The translations under genes and the position numbers were made by a program. 10,927 nucleotides of DNA from CAZSVI01 sp964610205 (GTDB taxonomy: Bacteria > Bacillota > Clostridia > DSM-8532), in contig CAZSVI010000125.1 in NCBI GenBank assembly GCA_964610205.1, positions 1-10,927 on the forward strand. The letters are read 5' to 3'. Below the pieces are notes generated by a model. The model worked only from the letters and a program-made list of their open reading frames with translations, was not told the origin of the DNA and made no database searches. Below are positions 1 to 7,113 of the stretch, piece after piece (position 1 is the stretch's first letter; every line of letters begins with the position of its first letter).

Positions 1-267
1 AAAAAACAAACTTTTTTAGAGGAATTATATAAATATCTATAAAATTATACATGGTTTTTGAAGTAAAACAGGATATTTATTCATTCGTTTGCGTTATTGC
101 AGCAAAATGATACATGAATATTTACTGTATATGCCTCAACGATATATTCTCTGGCATGTGAAACACGGAAATGTTTTAATATTGTTACACTTCCTATGCT
201 ACCCCAATAAACGCTTGCTTATTGTCGAATAATATTAATATAAATCAAAACATGGAGGTTGCGATCA
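1..267. other. AT-rich leader upstream of the SLH gene, no gene seen
   Basis: This very AT-rich stretch has no convincing reading frame on either strand. The only promoter-like pair close to the SLH gene is TTGCTT (215-220) and TATAAA (239-244), 18 bp apart. It would leave a leader of only about 17 nt before the start codon, so it is a weak candidate. The ribosome binding site GGAGG lies at 254-258. The true promoter may be further upstream and I cannot place it with confidence. Confidence 0.3.
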
Positions 268-1899
268 ATGAAAAGGTTTATTGCGGCATTAACACTTCTT
301 ACGATAGTTTTTTCTTTTTGTATGATACCGGTCTATGCGGATCCATCCTGGGCCGAGGATGGAAAGGGCTTGCCACCGGGACTTCAAAAGCAAAACAAAA
401 TACCTCCGGGTATTGCAAAAAAAGCTTTTGATGATTTAACAGATAATTTCTGGTGGGCACAGAAATCAATTGAAAAATTGAAGTCCAAAGGTTATATAAA
501 AGGTTATGGCGATAGCTCCTTTAGACCTGCAGAATCATTTACCCAGTTGGAAACAATTATAATGGCCTTGAGAATTATGGGATGGGAAGATGAAGCATTG
601 AACATCAATATGCTTCCAGGTAAATACAGGGGCAAGAAGGTAGGCGAGTGGGCCTATGGCTATGTAAGTGTTGCATATGAAAAGGGAATTCTGGATGATG
701 TTGACCTGATGTATTTCTCTCCGGATGAACCTGCAAAAAGACATGAAGTAGCCAAATACATAATCCGGGCAATTGGCTATGAAAAGGAAGCGCAGGAGCA
801 TATGAGCAGCGAACTTCCCTTTGTGGACGCTTCGGCTGTTCCATTAGGCTCAGTCGGTTATGTATACCTGGTGTATGAAATGGAACTGATGGTAGGAGAC
901 AGCAACAAAGCATTCAATCCTATGGGAACCCTGACGAGGGCAGAGATGGCAGTTTTATTTCAGAGATTGGATAAAAAAGTGGACAGCCAAATTGAAGAAA
1001 AAGAGGTACGGGGTGACGTCACCAGGCTTTATGCTGATTACATTGAAGTAAGGGTTAAGGGAAAAATACAAGCTTTTGAGGTGTCTGAGAGTGTTATAGT
1101 CTATGACCGGGAAAGCAAACGGATTCCATACGCCGACATCGAAACAGGCTCCTTTGTCCTGATGTTGCTCGAAGATGAGGTAGTAGTATATATCGAGGTC
1201 ATCGACAAGGATGAGGAAGAAAAAAAGATAATCTCAGCATACAGTGGGGTAGTTGTCGGAATAAACTACGCAGCAAAACAAGTAACCATCCGGGATGGCA
1301 TGCTTACATTGATATTTGTGGTTAAGGATAATGCAAAAGTATATCTTGATGATGAAAAATCAGATTTTGATGCGTTAAGGCCGGGTGATTTTGTAAGGGT
1401 ATTGGTTGACGACAAAAACAGGGCGACGGAAATCAGGATTCAACAAAGGGAAGATGATGATGAAAAGGAAGAAATATACGGAATCATTACCGGGATTGAT
1501 TTGGTTGGAGTCTACCATATAACTGTCAGTGAGGATGTGTATGGCGGAGTGGAATACAGATTGTCTGTAAATGCGGATGTAACAATTGACGGTGAAGAAG
1601 CTTCATTAACCGATCTTGTTATGGGTATGGAGGTTAAGATAACTCTTACTGACGATATCGTAACCCTGATTAACGCAGCTAATACCAGTTTTGTAGTCGA
1701 TGGTGAAATTGCAAGTATAAGTGATACATATGTGGTAATTGAATTGGAGAATGAAGTCAGGGTGGTATTCTGGATAATGGAGGATGCTGTTGTCCGAATT
1801 GATGGTAAAATCCGCAGTGTTGATCATTTGAACCCCGGTGATACAGGCGAATTTGTTGTTAAAAATAATACTGTTACAGTAATAAGAGTAACCTCATGA
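268..1899 (+). CDS. SLH-domain secreted protein with four DUF5666-like beta repeats
   Basis: A 543-residue exported protein, probably held on the cell wall or S-layer. I start it at ATG 268, not at the in-frame TTG at 259, because GGAGG (254-258) sits 9 nt before the ATG and abuts the TTG. A Sec signal peptide is clear (MKRF, hydrophobic run 5-22, likely cleavage after VYA at residue 24). A proline/glycine-rich linker with two PPG motifs follows (35-50). Three SLH domains then cover roughly residues 54-106, 122-172 and 183-235. SLH domains of this class bind pyruvylated secondary wall polymer. Residues 247-540 contain four repeats of about 70 residues, each beginning like G-x-(V/I)-x-x-(I/L) and often ending in a (G-D) turn plus a beta strand, resembling DUF5666 folds. 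No catalytic motif is seen. A structural or adhesive surface role is inference. The gene ends before a strong hairpin and appears monocistronic. Confidence 0.9.
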   Translation: MKRFIAALTLLTIVFSFCMIPVYADPSWAEDGKGLPPGLQKQNKIPPGIAKKAFDDLTDNFWWAQKSIEKLKSKGYIKGYGDSSFRPAESFTQLETIIMALRIMGWEDEALNINMLPGKYRGKKVGEWAYGYVSVAYEKGILDDVDLMYFSPDEPAKRHEVAKYIIRAIGYEKEAQEHMSSELPFVDASAVPLGSVGYVYLVYEMELMVGDSNKAFNPMGTLTRAEMAVLFQRLDKKVDSQIEEKEVRGDVTRLYADYIEVRVKGKIQAFEVSESVIVYDRESKRIPYADIETGSFVLMLLEDEVVVYIEVIDKDEEEKKIISAYSGVVVGINYAAKQVTIRDGMLTLIFVVKDNAKVYLDDEKSDFDALRPGDFVRVLVDDKNRATEIRIQQREDDDEKEEIYGIITGIDLVGVYHITVSEDVYGGVEYRLSVNADVTIDGEEASLTDLVMGMEVKITLTDDIVTLINAANTSFVVDGEIASISDTYVVIELENEVRVVFWIMEDAVVRIDGKIRSVDHLNPGDTGEFVVKNNTVTVIRVTS

Positions 1900-1964
1900 A
1901 TAATGAATGAGATCATTGCGTTCATATAAAAATAACACAGGCTTGTTCGGATACTCGAAAAAGC

Positions 1965-2001
1965 AAATGCCTCTTATGGTGTTATCCCATAAGAGGCATT
2001 T
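1965..2001 (+). terminator. Strong hairpin terminator after the SLH gene
   Basis: A perfect 15-bp stem (1965-1979 with 1987-2001) encloses a 7-nt loop. The 3' arm ends in ATTT and runs into a T/A-rich tail. On the opposite strand the stem is followed by GCTTTTTC, so it could also stop leftward transcripts from the MerR/MutS operon and act bidirectionally. Confidence 0.8.
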
Positions 2002-2239
2002 TAATTATAATCTCTTTATACTCGGAGGGGTCATTGAGGATGAATCTTAAGCAAGCTGTTGTTATTTATCAATCAAATATTTGTTTACAGTAAAAGCAAT
2101 TTGGATGCTTTCTTTTATGTGGAGATTATTATCATTTACACGGATGATTATTCATCCTCAATTACTTCTTCAACTTTTTTGCCAAGAAAAATTAACTAAA
2201 TCTTCTGACAACCCTCAGTATGTCATATTTGAAAAATAT
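2002..2239. other. Non-coding gap with a 13-bp inverted repeat
   Basis: No gene of normal size is present. A GGAGGGG (2024-2030) lies 9 nt before an ATG at 2040 that opens only 17 codons (2040-2093, beginning MNLKQAVV), too short to trust. On the minus strand a short open stretch ends in GKKVEEVIEDE-stop near 2148-2190, with an in-frame stop just before it. The two are linked by the inverted repeat annotated separately. Confidence 0.4.
2033..2162. repeat. 13-bp perfect inverted repeat bounding a 130-bp segment
   Basis: ATTGAGGATGAAT at 2033-2045 is exactly the reverse complement of ATTCATCCTCAAT at 2150-2162. The 104 bp between the arms are AT-rich and non-coding. The size and perfect terminal arms recall a miniature inverted-repeat element, but I see no target duplication (the flanks are GGGTC and TACTT). 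It may instead be an inverted duplication of a gene's 3' end, since both arms can be read as V-I-E-D-E. Confidence 0.45.
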
Positions 2240-2512
2240 TTAGAATAAAGTCATTTGTTCTGATTGTACAGTTTCTTCATATGTATGAAGGTATCTGAAT
2301 ATTTCATCATTATTATGAGCTATGCCGTATTTTCCACATTTGTCGTGAAAAATCTTCAACAACTTTTCGTTATTATCACTTTTCAGTTCATAGCTAAAAC
2401 CATATTTTTTTTGATATGTTTGCCTTAAACCTTGGGAATGCCTATCAAGATTCTTATAAAAGTATTCTCTATTTCCATCCCTCAATGTTAACCCCATTCC
2501 AAAACAATTTTA
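2240..2512 (-). pseudogene. C-terminal remnant of an SPL-family radical SAM protein
   Basis: From a stop codon near 2513, the minus strand reads NCFGMGLTLRDGNREYFY and continues through K-N-L-D-R-H, Q-K-K-Y-G-F-S-Y and NNDEIFRYLHT to the terminal QMTLF. From memory, these are features of the C-terminal part of radical SAM proteins of the spore-photoproduct-lyase-like family (COG1533): the GMGLTLRDG-REYFY strand/helix, the large-side-chain helices and the short L-F terminus. Only about 90 residues remain. The N-terminal TIM barrel with the CxxxCxxC cluster motif is absent, and an in-frame TAA precedes the homologous part. An ATG exists at 2497 but has no credible ribosome binding site. I regard it as a decayed gene and not a functional small protein. 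It lies just downstream of the MerR gene on the same strand. Confidence 0.65.
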
Positions 2513-2605
2513 TTAGAATAATAGTAGTTATAATGCGCGTTAACAACTATATTCTCCTTGTTATAGACTGTTGCCAGAAAACCAAATTCCTATACAAACG
2601 AGTCA

Positions 2606-3079
2606 TTACAGCCAAAGAATTTCTGAGAAGAAGTTCTCAAGTTTGATGTTTTCCAGGCAGGAAATCCTGGACATCTTTATCGCGATTTCCTGTTCTGTCG
2701 GCTTTGGATTTCTTTTTGCCTGATTTTTTTTACAATCTTCAATGGCGCCAATCATTCTTTCCATATTTTCAATGTTAAACTGAAGCACACCGATTTGATT
2801 CTGGCAGACACTGATTTTTCCCTTTAGCATGGCTAAAATGACATCAGGATTTAAATGGTGATCCAGAATGGTTTTTATTTCTGCCAAAGCAAATCCTACT
2901 TTTTTAAAGCTCAGGATTGTGTTTAAAAGAGGGATCTGATCGGGAGTGTAATAACGATATCCTGTAGCCTCATCAATGTATTCAGGTTTGAATAGTCCCA
3001 TTTTATCATAGAGATGTAATGCGCGGACAGAGATTTCAAACATCTCTGCTATTTCACCGATTTTAAAAGCAACATCCAT
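2606..3079 (-). CDS. MerR-family transcriptional regulator, short form
   Basis: This 157-residue protein carries an N-terminal MerR winged helix-turn-helix (residues 5-45: FKIGEIAEMF, then LHLYDKMGL and the wing residues GYRYYTPDQI). The usual helices and the long dimerisation coiled coil follow (about 75-118). MerR proteins of the BmrR/BltR type bind 19-bp-spaced promoters and twist them into active shape. Members with a full GyrI-like drug-binding domain are about 270 residues. Here only some 40 residues follow the coil, including one Cys at 141, so the inducer domain is missing or replaced. The start has TAAGGA about 4 nt before the ATG. The gene is third in line after the two MutS-like genes on the same strand, 160 nt beyond the second. 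A matching MerR-type promoter sits in front of the first gene (6334-6364), which suggests that it controls this operon. Confidence 0.88.
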   Translation of the reverse strand: MDVAFKIGEIAEMFEISVRALHLYDKMGLFKPEYIDEATGYRYYTPDQIPLLNTILSFKKVGFALAEIKTILDHHLNPDVILAMLKGKISVCQNQIGVLQFNIENMERMIGAIEDCKKNQAKRNPKPTEQEIAIKMSRISCLENIKLENFFSEILWL

Positions 3080-3149
3080 TTGTCCTTACCTCACTCATTG
3101 TTTCGCATTGAGATGCTTTCATTTTGCAGAACCAATATATTGCGATCAC

Positions 3150-3175
3150 CTTGAGCCTGCTCCCGGTTTTCAGGT
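3150..3175 (+). promoter_or_regulatory. Possible second, degenerate MerR operator upstream of the MerR gene
   Basis: In the 160-nt gap between the second MutS-like gene and the MerR gene, the plus strand reads CTTGAGCCTGCTCCCG followed by TTTTCAGGT. It aligns with the operator in front of the first MutS-like gene: 12 of 16 positions match in the left part, and TCAGG is shared in the right part. No good -10 box lies at 19-bp spacing, so it is not itself a clear promoter. It could be a binding site for autoregulation, or a chance match. Confidence 0.3.
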
Positions 3176-3239
3176 CTGTTTTTAATGTATGCAATAAATT
3201 TGTCGTTCTGCGTTTATATAATACAATAGCTGATTCCCA

Positions 3240-4763
3240 TTATACACCTTTTGTCCCGCCAAGAATACGATTGAATAGATCCTCGCCGAAACTTGTCCGT
3301 AAAGGTTCACCCGGTAAAACAGTAAAGGATCGGTTACCGTCTTCCTCTCTTCCGGCCCTCAGGAACAGTACATTCCCGGGATTTTGGCAATATAGTGCAT
3401 GAGCAAATTCAAACAGATGTGTCACAAAGAAAACCAGGATGCCTGATTCAATTAATGCCGAAATGATATCATGTGCTATTTTTGAGCCATCCCGTTCCGT
3501 TGTGGTTGCAAAGGACTCATTCATAAGCAATATGGAGCCGGGGGTGATGCGGGCTATAATTTCATTTATGCGAAGCAGCTCTTCATCAAGCTTGCCGCTG
3601 TTCATACCGGCATCCTCCCCGCGAGTGAAATGGGTGAACAACTGATTGAAAGCTGAGGAACGAAAGCTTTGAGCGGGAACAAAAAGCCCGCATTGCATCA
3701 AAAGCTGGGCCAGCGCGATACTTCTTAAAAATGTTGATTTTCCACCCTGATTGGCTCCTGTTATTACGAAAAGGGTTTTACCGTTTGCGTCCATATCATT
3801 CTGCACCGGCGTCTTCTTTTCCTGAAGAGCGAGACTGATATCGTATAGTCCTCGGAAGGTGAGGCTTTCATTTCCAGTTTTCAGCGCTTCGGGAAAGGAA
3901 ATCGGCGCGTGGATGGCTGAGAGTATGGAATAGAGATGTACACTTCCTGCATAAAACCCGGCTTCAAAACGAAGGGCTTCAAAGAAACGTTGAATGATGC
4001 CGTTAAAATGGTTTATGATGCGAAGAATTTGAATGAGTCCGGCATCTTCCATTTCCCGTGCGCTTTTTGCGATACTGATATTGTCGAGAACGATTTCATT
4101 CCATAGGGGTGCTTTATTATTTTTTTTTCTGAGATGCGGGGCTTTAGATTCCCGGGATAGTTTTCTCAGTACATAGCCTGTTCCTTTCAGACCATTTCCG
4201 GGTCTTGCTCCGAGTATCAATTTACCGCCCTCGCACAGGTATTTTAAATCATGAATATGCATTCTTATTTTCTGAAAAAAGCCTTCGGTGAGATGCTGAC
4301 CAATCCTGCAGCAGAATGAGGTCAGTCCGGAAGAATGAACGTTTTTTGCGAAATTTCCGATCAGAACGTTCATTTCCGCCAGTTTGTCTACTAATAATTC
4401 CAGCAAACCGACAGCCTTCAGAACCCTTACCGAAACCGGAACCACCCGGGCATAATTCGGTTGTGTGTATTCCTTGTAGCATGCGGCTTCCTTCATGGCT
4501 TTTGCTGCAATCATAAAAAGACCCTGGATAGCCTCAGGATTTTGGATGCTGTCCCTGACAATCTCCTGCCTGTACAGAATGATTTCAGGGTTGGTGAGGC
4601 TGTTTAAAATAACGTTTTTTACAATTTCGTACAGAAGGCTATTGTTTTGAGCCATTTCGGAAAAAATAAAACGCAGGTTTAGGTCTTGAATCAGTATATC
4701 TCCATCCGGAATTTTTTTTTGCACGGGTTCGTCATCCGGCCTGAAAAGCAAATGTACCTTCAT
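3240..4763 (-). CDS. MutS-like ATPase, second of a tandem pair
   Basis: This 507-residue protein is related to the C-terminal half of MutS: a helical lever/clamp-like region (about 40-290) and an ABC-type ATPase domain V (about 300-460). Visible motifs are a GxYDxxLA strand (305-312), Walker A GANQGGKST (336-344), a degenerate signature region FTRGEDAGMNSGKLDEE (379-395), Walker B ILLMNES (411-417) and the TH switch histidine at 448-449. MutS normally has D-E in Walker B; here it is N415-E416. The mismatch-reading domain I is absent, and full-length MutS is about 850 residues. The start ATG overlaps the stop of the upstream MutS-like gene as ATGA, so the two are translationally coupled and may form a heterodimer, as MutS-family ATPase domains act in pairs. 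The role is unknown; DNA structure sensing under MerR control is inference. Confidence 0.85.
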   Translation of the reverse strand: MKVHLLFRPDDEPVQKKIPDGDILIQDLNLRFIFSEMAQNNSLLYEIVKNVILNSLTNPEIILYRQEIVRDSIQNPEAIQGLFMIAAKAMKEAACYKEYTQPNYARVVPVSVRVLKAVGLLELLVDKLAEMNVLIGNFAKNVHSSGLTSFCCRIGQHLTEGFFQKIRMHIHDLKYLCEGGKLILGARPGNGLKGTGYVLRKLSRESKAPHLRKKNNKAPLWNEIVLDNISIAKSAREMEDAGLIQILRIINHFNGIIQRFFEALRFEAGFYAGSVHLYSILSAIHAPISFPEALKTGNESLTFRGLYDISLALQEKKTPVQNDMDANGKTLFVITGANQGGKSTFLRSIALAQLLMQCGLFVPAQSFRSSAFNQLFTHFTRGEDAGMNSGKLDEELLRINEIIARITPGSILLMNESFATTTERDGSKIAHDIISALIESGILVFFVTHLFEFAHALYCQNPGNVLFLRAGREEDGNRSFTVLPGEPLRTSFGEDLFNRILGGTKGV

Positions 4764-6313
4764 ATTCTTATCCGCTCCTTAATTTCTTCGAAGGTCAGGT
4801 GATATTTCTCAGCAATGGAATTTGCATAAGCACATCCGTCGGCAGGTTTTCGAAGAATTTTGTAAGTTCTATCTGCTTTTGATGCTGACAAATCAACAGA
4901 TGCCGAAAGGCTGACCGTTTTTTGATTGATGTCGGAAAGTTCATAAATATGTGTAACATATAAAACGATACAATCCAGGGACAAAAAATATTCCAGAATC
5001 CTTTTTCCCATGGCAAAGGCATCAAGAGAGGTGGTGGAGGAAAACAGCTCATTGATAATGACAACACTGTTTTCGGTAGTATGATCTATAATCCCTTTCA
5101 TGCGGAACAGGTCCTCCTGAAGCCTTCCTGCGTTCAGACAAAGATTTTCCTCCCTGGCAAAGTGGGTAAGTACCTCATCAACCAGAAAAAGCTCCGCACT
5201 TAAGCATGGGACAGGGCAGCCAAGACAGGCCAGATAAAATATTTGTCCGAAGGACCGGGCAAAAGTGGTTTTACCCCCCTGATTCGGACCGGTCAGAATG
5301 AAAATTCTTTCTGTGCCTTCCAGATAAAAATCGTTGGGCACAATGGTTTCACCGGTATTCAGGGATTTATACGCCAGCGCTAAATCATATCCGCCTGACA
5401 CATGCATGTTTTTGGCAGGGGAAAACTTCGGAAGGGAAAAGGGGTAGCCTTTCCCCTTTAGCGGTGCGATATATTCCAGATACGAAAGATAAAACTGTAT
5501 TTCCCGATCAAATCGTTCGATGGTATCGTGAATGTAATGCGCATGTTTTTTCGCAAAGGATTCCAACTTTTGAAAGGAAGATGCGTTTATTTTTTCTACA
5601 ATGCCCAGTATTTTTGTCTCCAACTGGCACATTTCCAGATCACTGAAAAAAGTAATTGGCGTATCCGGAGTCGTTTCATAGAAATCCTTAAATGTTTCTG
5701 TGAGTTCAGCTGAATAATCCAGACTATCCTTATCCTGATTAACCGTGACCGTATCTCTGTCCACCACCACCGCGTACTTAATTTTTTCAAACTCCTGCTC
5801 TAATTCTTCGGTTTCGCCAAGCAGGGTTTGAAAGGAACAGGTATGGATGTATTCCGTTAACCAGGCGGAGAACAACTGTAGGCCTTTTGATGTAAAACTC
5901 AGGCTGTACAAGGAATTGTGTAACTGCAACAGGGTATTGCAATACTGAAAAGAGGCATCCAGGCTCCATTTTTCGCGCTGCGCCTTATGATGCAGGCTGC
6001 GGCTGAAGCCCGTATACTCCCGAACTTTTTTCATGCCATAGGCAAAGGAAACCAAAGCCCGGTACAAATCAGGTTTTTCCAAATCCCCCATGACTTCCTG
6101 CCGATAATTGACTGCGGATAGTTCTTTCAGGGGATGGCAGAAAAACGCCTCCAGATGGTATTCTTCTCTGTCTTTGACAATCTCCTGAACAATCTGATCC
6201 AGATTCAGATCCTTGAATGACTCAGGAAAACCATTCTGATTCTCTATTAATTCAGTCTTTGCACTTTCGAAAAGGATACTGTAATATTGCATAAACTGAT
6301 ACCCCGTTTCCAT
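4760..6313 (-). CDS. MutS-like ATPase, first of a tandem pair
   Basis: This 517-residue MutS-related protein lacks the N-terminal mismatch-binding and connector domains. Residues 30-290 are mainly helical, with Glu/Lys-rich stretches at 165-180 and 250-280 like a MutS lever. The ATPase domain has GGYDLALA (307-314), Walker A TGPNQGGKTTF (341-351), the segment LTHFAREENLCLNAGRLQEDL (382-402) in place of the GxSTF signature, Walker B VVIINEL (417-423) and VTHIYEL (453-459). As in its partner, the Walker B Asp is Asn (N421) while the catalytic Glu (E422) remains. The start at 6313 has only a weak GGA upstream. An alternative ATG at 6292 (residue 8) is preceded by CGGGG and would leave a more normal 35-nt leader from the mapped promoter. 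The gene is first in an operon with the second ATPase (4-bp overlap) and, further on, a MerR gene. Confidence 0.85.
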   Translation of the reverse strand: METGYQFMQYYSILFESAKTELIENQNGFPESFKDLNLDQIVQEIVKDREEYHLEAFFCHPLKELSAVNYRQEVMGDLEKPDLYRALVSFAYGMKKVREYTGFSRSLHHKAQREKWSLDASFQYCNTLLQLHNSLYSLSFTSKGLQLFSAWLTEYIHTCSFQTLLGETEELEQEFEKIKYAVVVDRDTVTVNQDKDSLDYSAELTETFKDFYETTPDTPITFFSDLEMCQLETKILGIVEKINASSFQKLESFAKKHAHYIHDTIERFDREIQFYLSYLEYIAPLKGKGYPFSLPKFSPAKNMHVSGGYDLALAYKSLNTGETIVPNDFYLEGTERIFILTGPNQGGKTTFARSFGQIFYLACLGCPVPCLSAELFLVDEVLTHFAREENLCLNAGRLQEDLFRMKGIIDHTTENSVVIINELFSSTTSLDAFAMGKRILEYFLSLDCIVLYVTHIYELSDINQKTVSLSASVDLSASKADRTYKILRKPADGCAYANSIAEKYHLTFEEIKERIRI

Positions 6314-6333
6314 GGATAATCCGTGTTAAGCAT

Positions 6334-6364
6334 AGTATAAACCCTGACGCAGGAGTAGAGTCAA
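6334..6364 (-). promoter_or_regulatory. MerR-type promoter (19-bp spacer) for the MutS-like operon
   Basis: Read on the minus strand, the -35 box is TTGACT (6359-6364) and the -10 box is TATACT (6334-6339), separated by exactly 19 bp. Both boxes are near consensus, but the spacer is 2 bp too long for normal sigma-A use, which is the hallmark of promoters activated by MerR proteins. The spacer contains the dyad CCTG-CGT-CAGG centred between the boxes. Transcription would start near 6327, 14 nt before the first ATG and about 35 nt before the second. The MerR protein encoded at the end of the same operon is the obvious candidate regulator. Confidence 0.78.
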
Positions 6365-6399
6365 GCAGCAGGAAAGGGGGAACAGTCTCATTCGGTTTC

Positions 6400-6418
6400 A
6401 ACGAGGCTCAGCTTCGTT
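6400..6418. other. Small hairpin with T-rich flank
   Basis: AACGAGGC and GCTTCGTT form an 8-bp stem with one G-T pair around a TCA loop, followed on the plus strand by TTTAAAATATTTG. It looks like a weak plus-strand terminator, but no plus-strand gene precedes it. The surrounding 6365-6590 region holds nothing else that I can identify, apart from a 7-bp hairpin (6483-6501). Confidence 0.3.
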
Positions 6419-6588
6419 TTAAAATATTTGTCACTTATTTAACCATAAAAAGTATATCGCATTACTTGAGATTTTTATAAATTAAGCAGCCATTCTGCTT
6501 ATAGCACTTCTCAGGGCAGATCATTTATGGCGATTTATGAAAAAACAAAGGACCGTTATGAATATATTTGTCTGACATATTTGAGTTG

Positions 6589-6720
6589 TGACCGGGGGCC
6601 GGAATTTCTGACATGAGTGAACTCTTTCAGATAAAGCTGAACATCGGGGCTTCGGTGGGGGACTCTACCCCTACTGAAGAAAAAAAAAGGAATCCCCACT
6701 TATAGAAGTGGGGGTCTTAT
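6589..6720 (+). mobile_element. IS200/IS605-like right-end / omega-RNA-like remnant
   Basis: Two consecutive hairpins lie close together. The first pairs CTTCGGTGGGG (6650-6660) with CCCC and ACTGAAG (6668-6679). After a run of A comes the second, CCCCACTT (6694-6701) with AAGTGGGG (6706-6713). A reading frame open from 6592 passes through both (PGAG, then DSTPTEEKKRNPHL) and stops inside the last hairpin. In IS200/IS605 elements the 3' end of tnpB overlaps the guide omega-RNA and the subterminal right-end hairpin in just this manner. No transposase body is present: a stop at 6589 closes the frame. I therefore read it as a solitary right end or decayed omega-RNA segment. The assignment rests on structure, not on a database match. 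Confidence 0.45.
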
Positions 6721-6789
6721 GAATTTGATAAAATAGTATGATTGCTGATTGTCCTGTGCTTTAAGAAGAACGAGATTGAAGGTGGATTT

Positions 6790-7113
6790 GTGAAATGGAA
6801 TACAAAAACTAAAATAGGTTGAGTTGGTGTAATTATTACACTAATATTCTCGAGTATCTGGGCTTATTGGGGTACAATTGAAAATTTTCACGAAGGTTGG
6901 TATTCTGATTCGATTTGGGAAAATTTATTTATGCTGTTCTTTCAGTATTTGCTATTCACTATTGTCTTTGTAACGTTAGCTCTTTTTATATTAAAATGGA
7001 AAAAACTAGGTCTGGCACTACACTTTATTGTTGCTGTTTTCAGTGTTTGGTTTTTTTCTGGAGCTAGTTTCGATGTTCTTGGATTAATGATCGCTATCCC
7101 AGACAGCACTTGA
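6790..7113 (+). pseudogene. Small integral membrane protein pseudogene with in-frame TGA
   Basis: A good Shine-Dalgarno (AAGGTGG) precedes GTG 6790, which opens MKWNTKTKIG, but codon 11 (6820-6822) is TGA. Reading through it, the frame continues V-G-V-I-I-T-L-I-F with three hydrophobic helices (about residues 12-28, 48-70 and 75-95) and motifs such as WAYWGTIENFHEGWY. This resembles small Firmicute membrane proteins whose N-terminal half is a three- or four-helix module (I recall a DUF7670-type family) and which normally continue for many more residues. Here the frame ends at 7113, just after GLMIAIP, so the 3' part is also gone. TGA probably replaced a TGG Trp or an Arg codon. An internal ATG at 6931 gives 60 residues but has no evident ribosome binding site. 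Confidence 0.6.

Noticed and set aside
259..267. Upstream in-frame TTG start for the SLH protein
   Set aside because: It abuts the GGAGG, leaving no spacing. The ATG at 268 has 9-nt spacing and gives a textbook signal peptide.
605..913. Minus-strand 102-codon frame inside the SLH gene
   Set aside because: It is antisense to clearly coding SLH domains and has an unnatural Cys/His/Pro-rich composition.
3124..3402. Plus-strand frame across the MutS/MerR gap
   Set aside because: It overlaps the 3' end of a strong MutS-like gene antisense, with no ribosome binding site and no family character.
4249..5067. Minus- and plus-strand frames of 60-90 codons inside the MutS-like genes
   Set aside because: All are shadows in other frames of genes with clear Walker motifs.
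6820..6822. TGA read as tryptophan (alternative code or recoding)
   Set aside because: All other genes end normally at TGA or TAA, and this gene is also truncated at its 3' end, so simple pseudogene decay is more likely.
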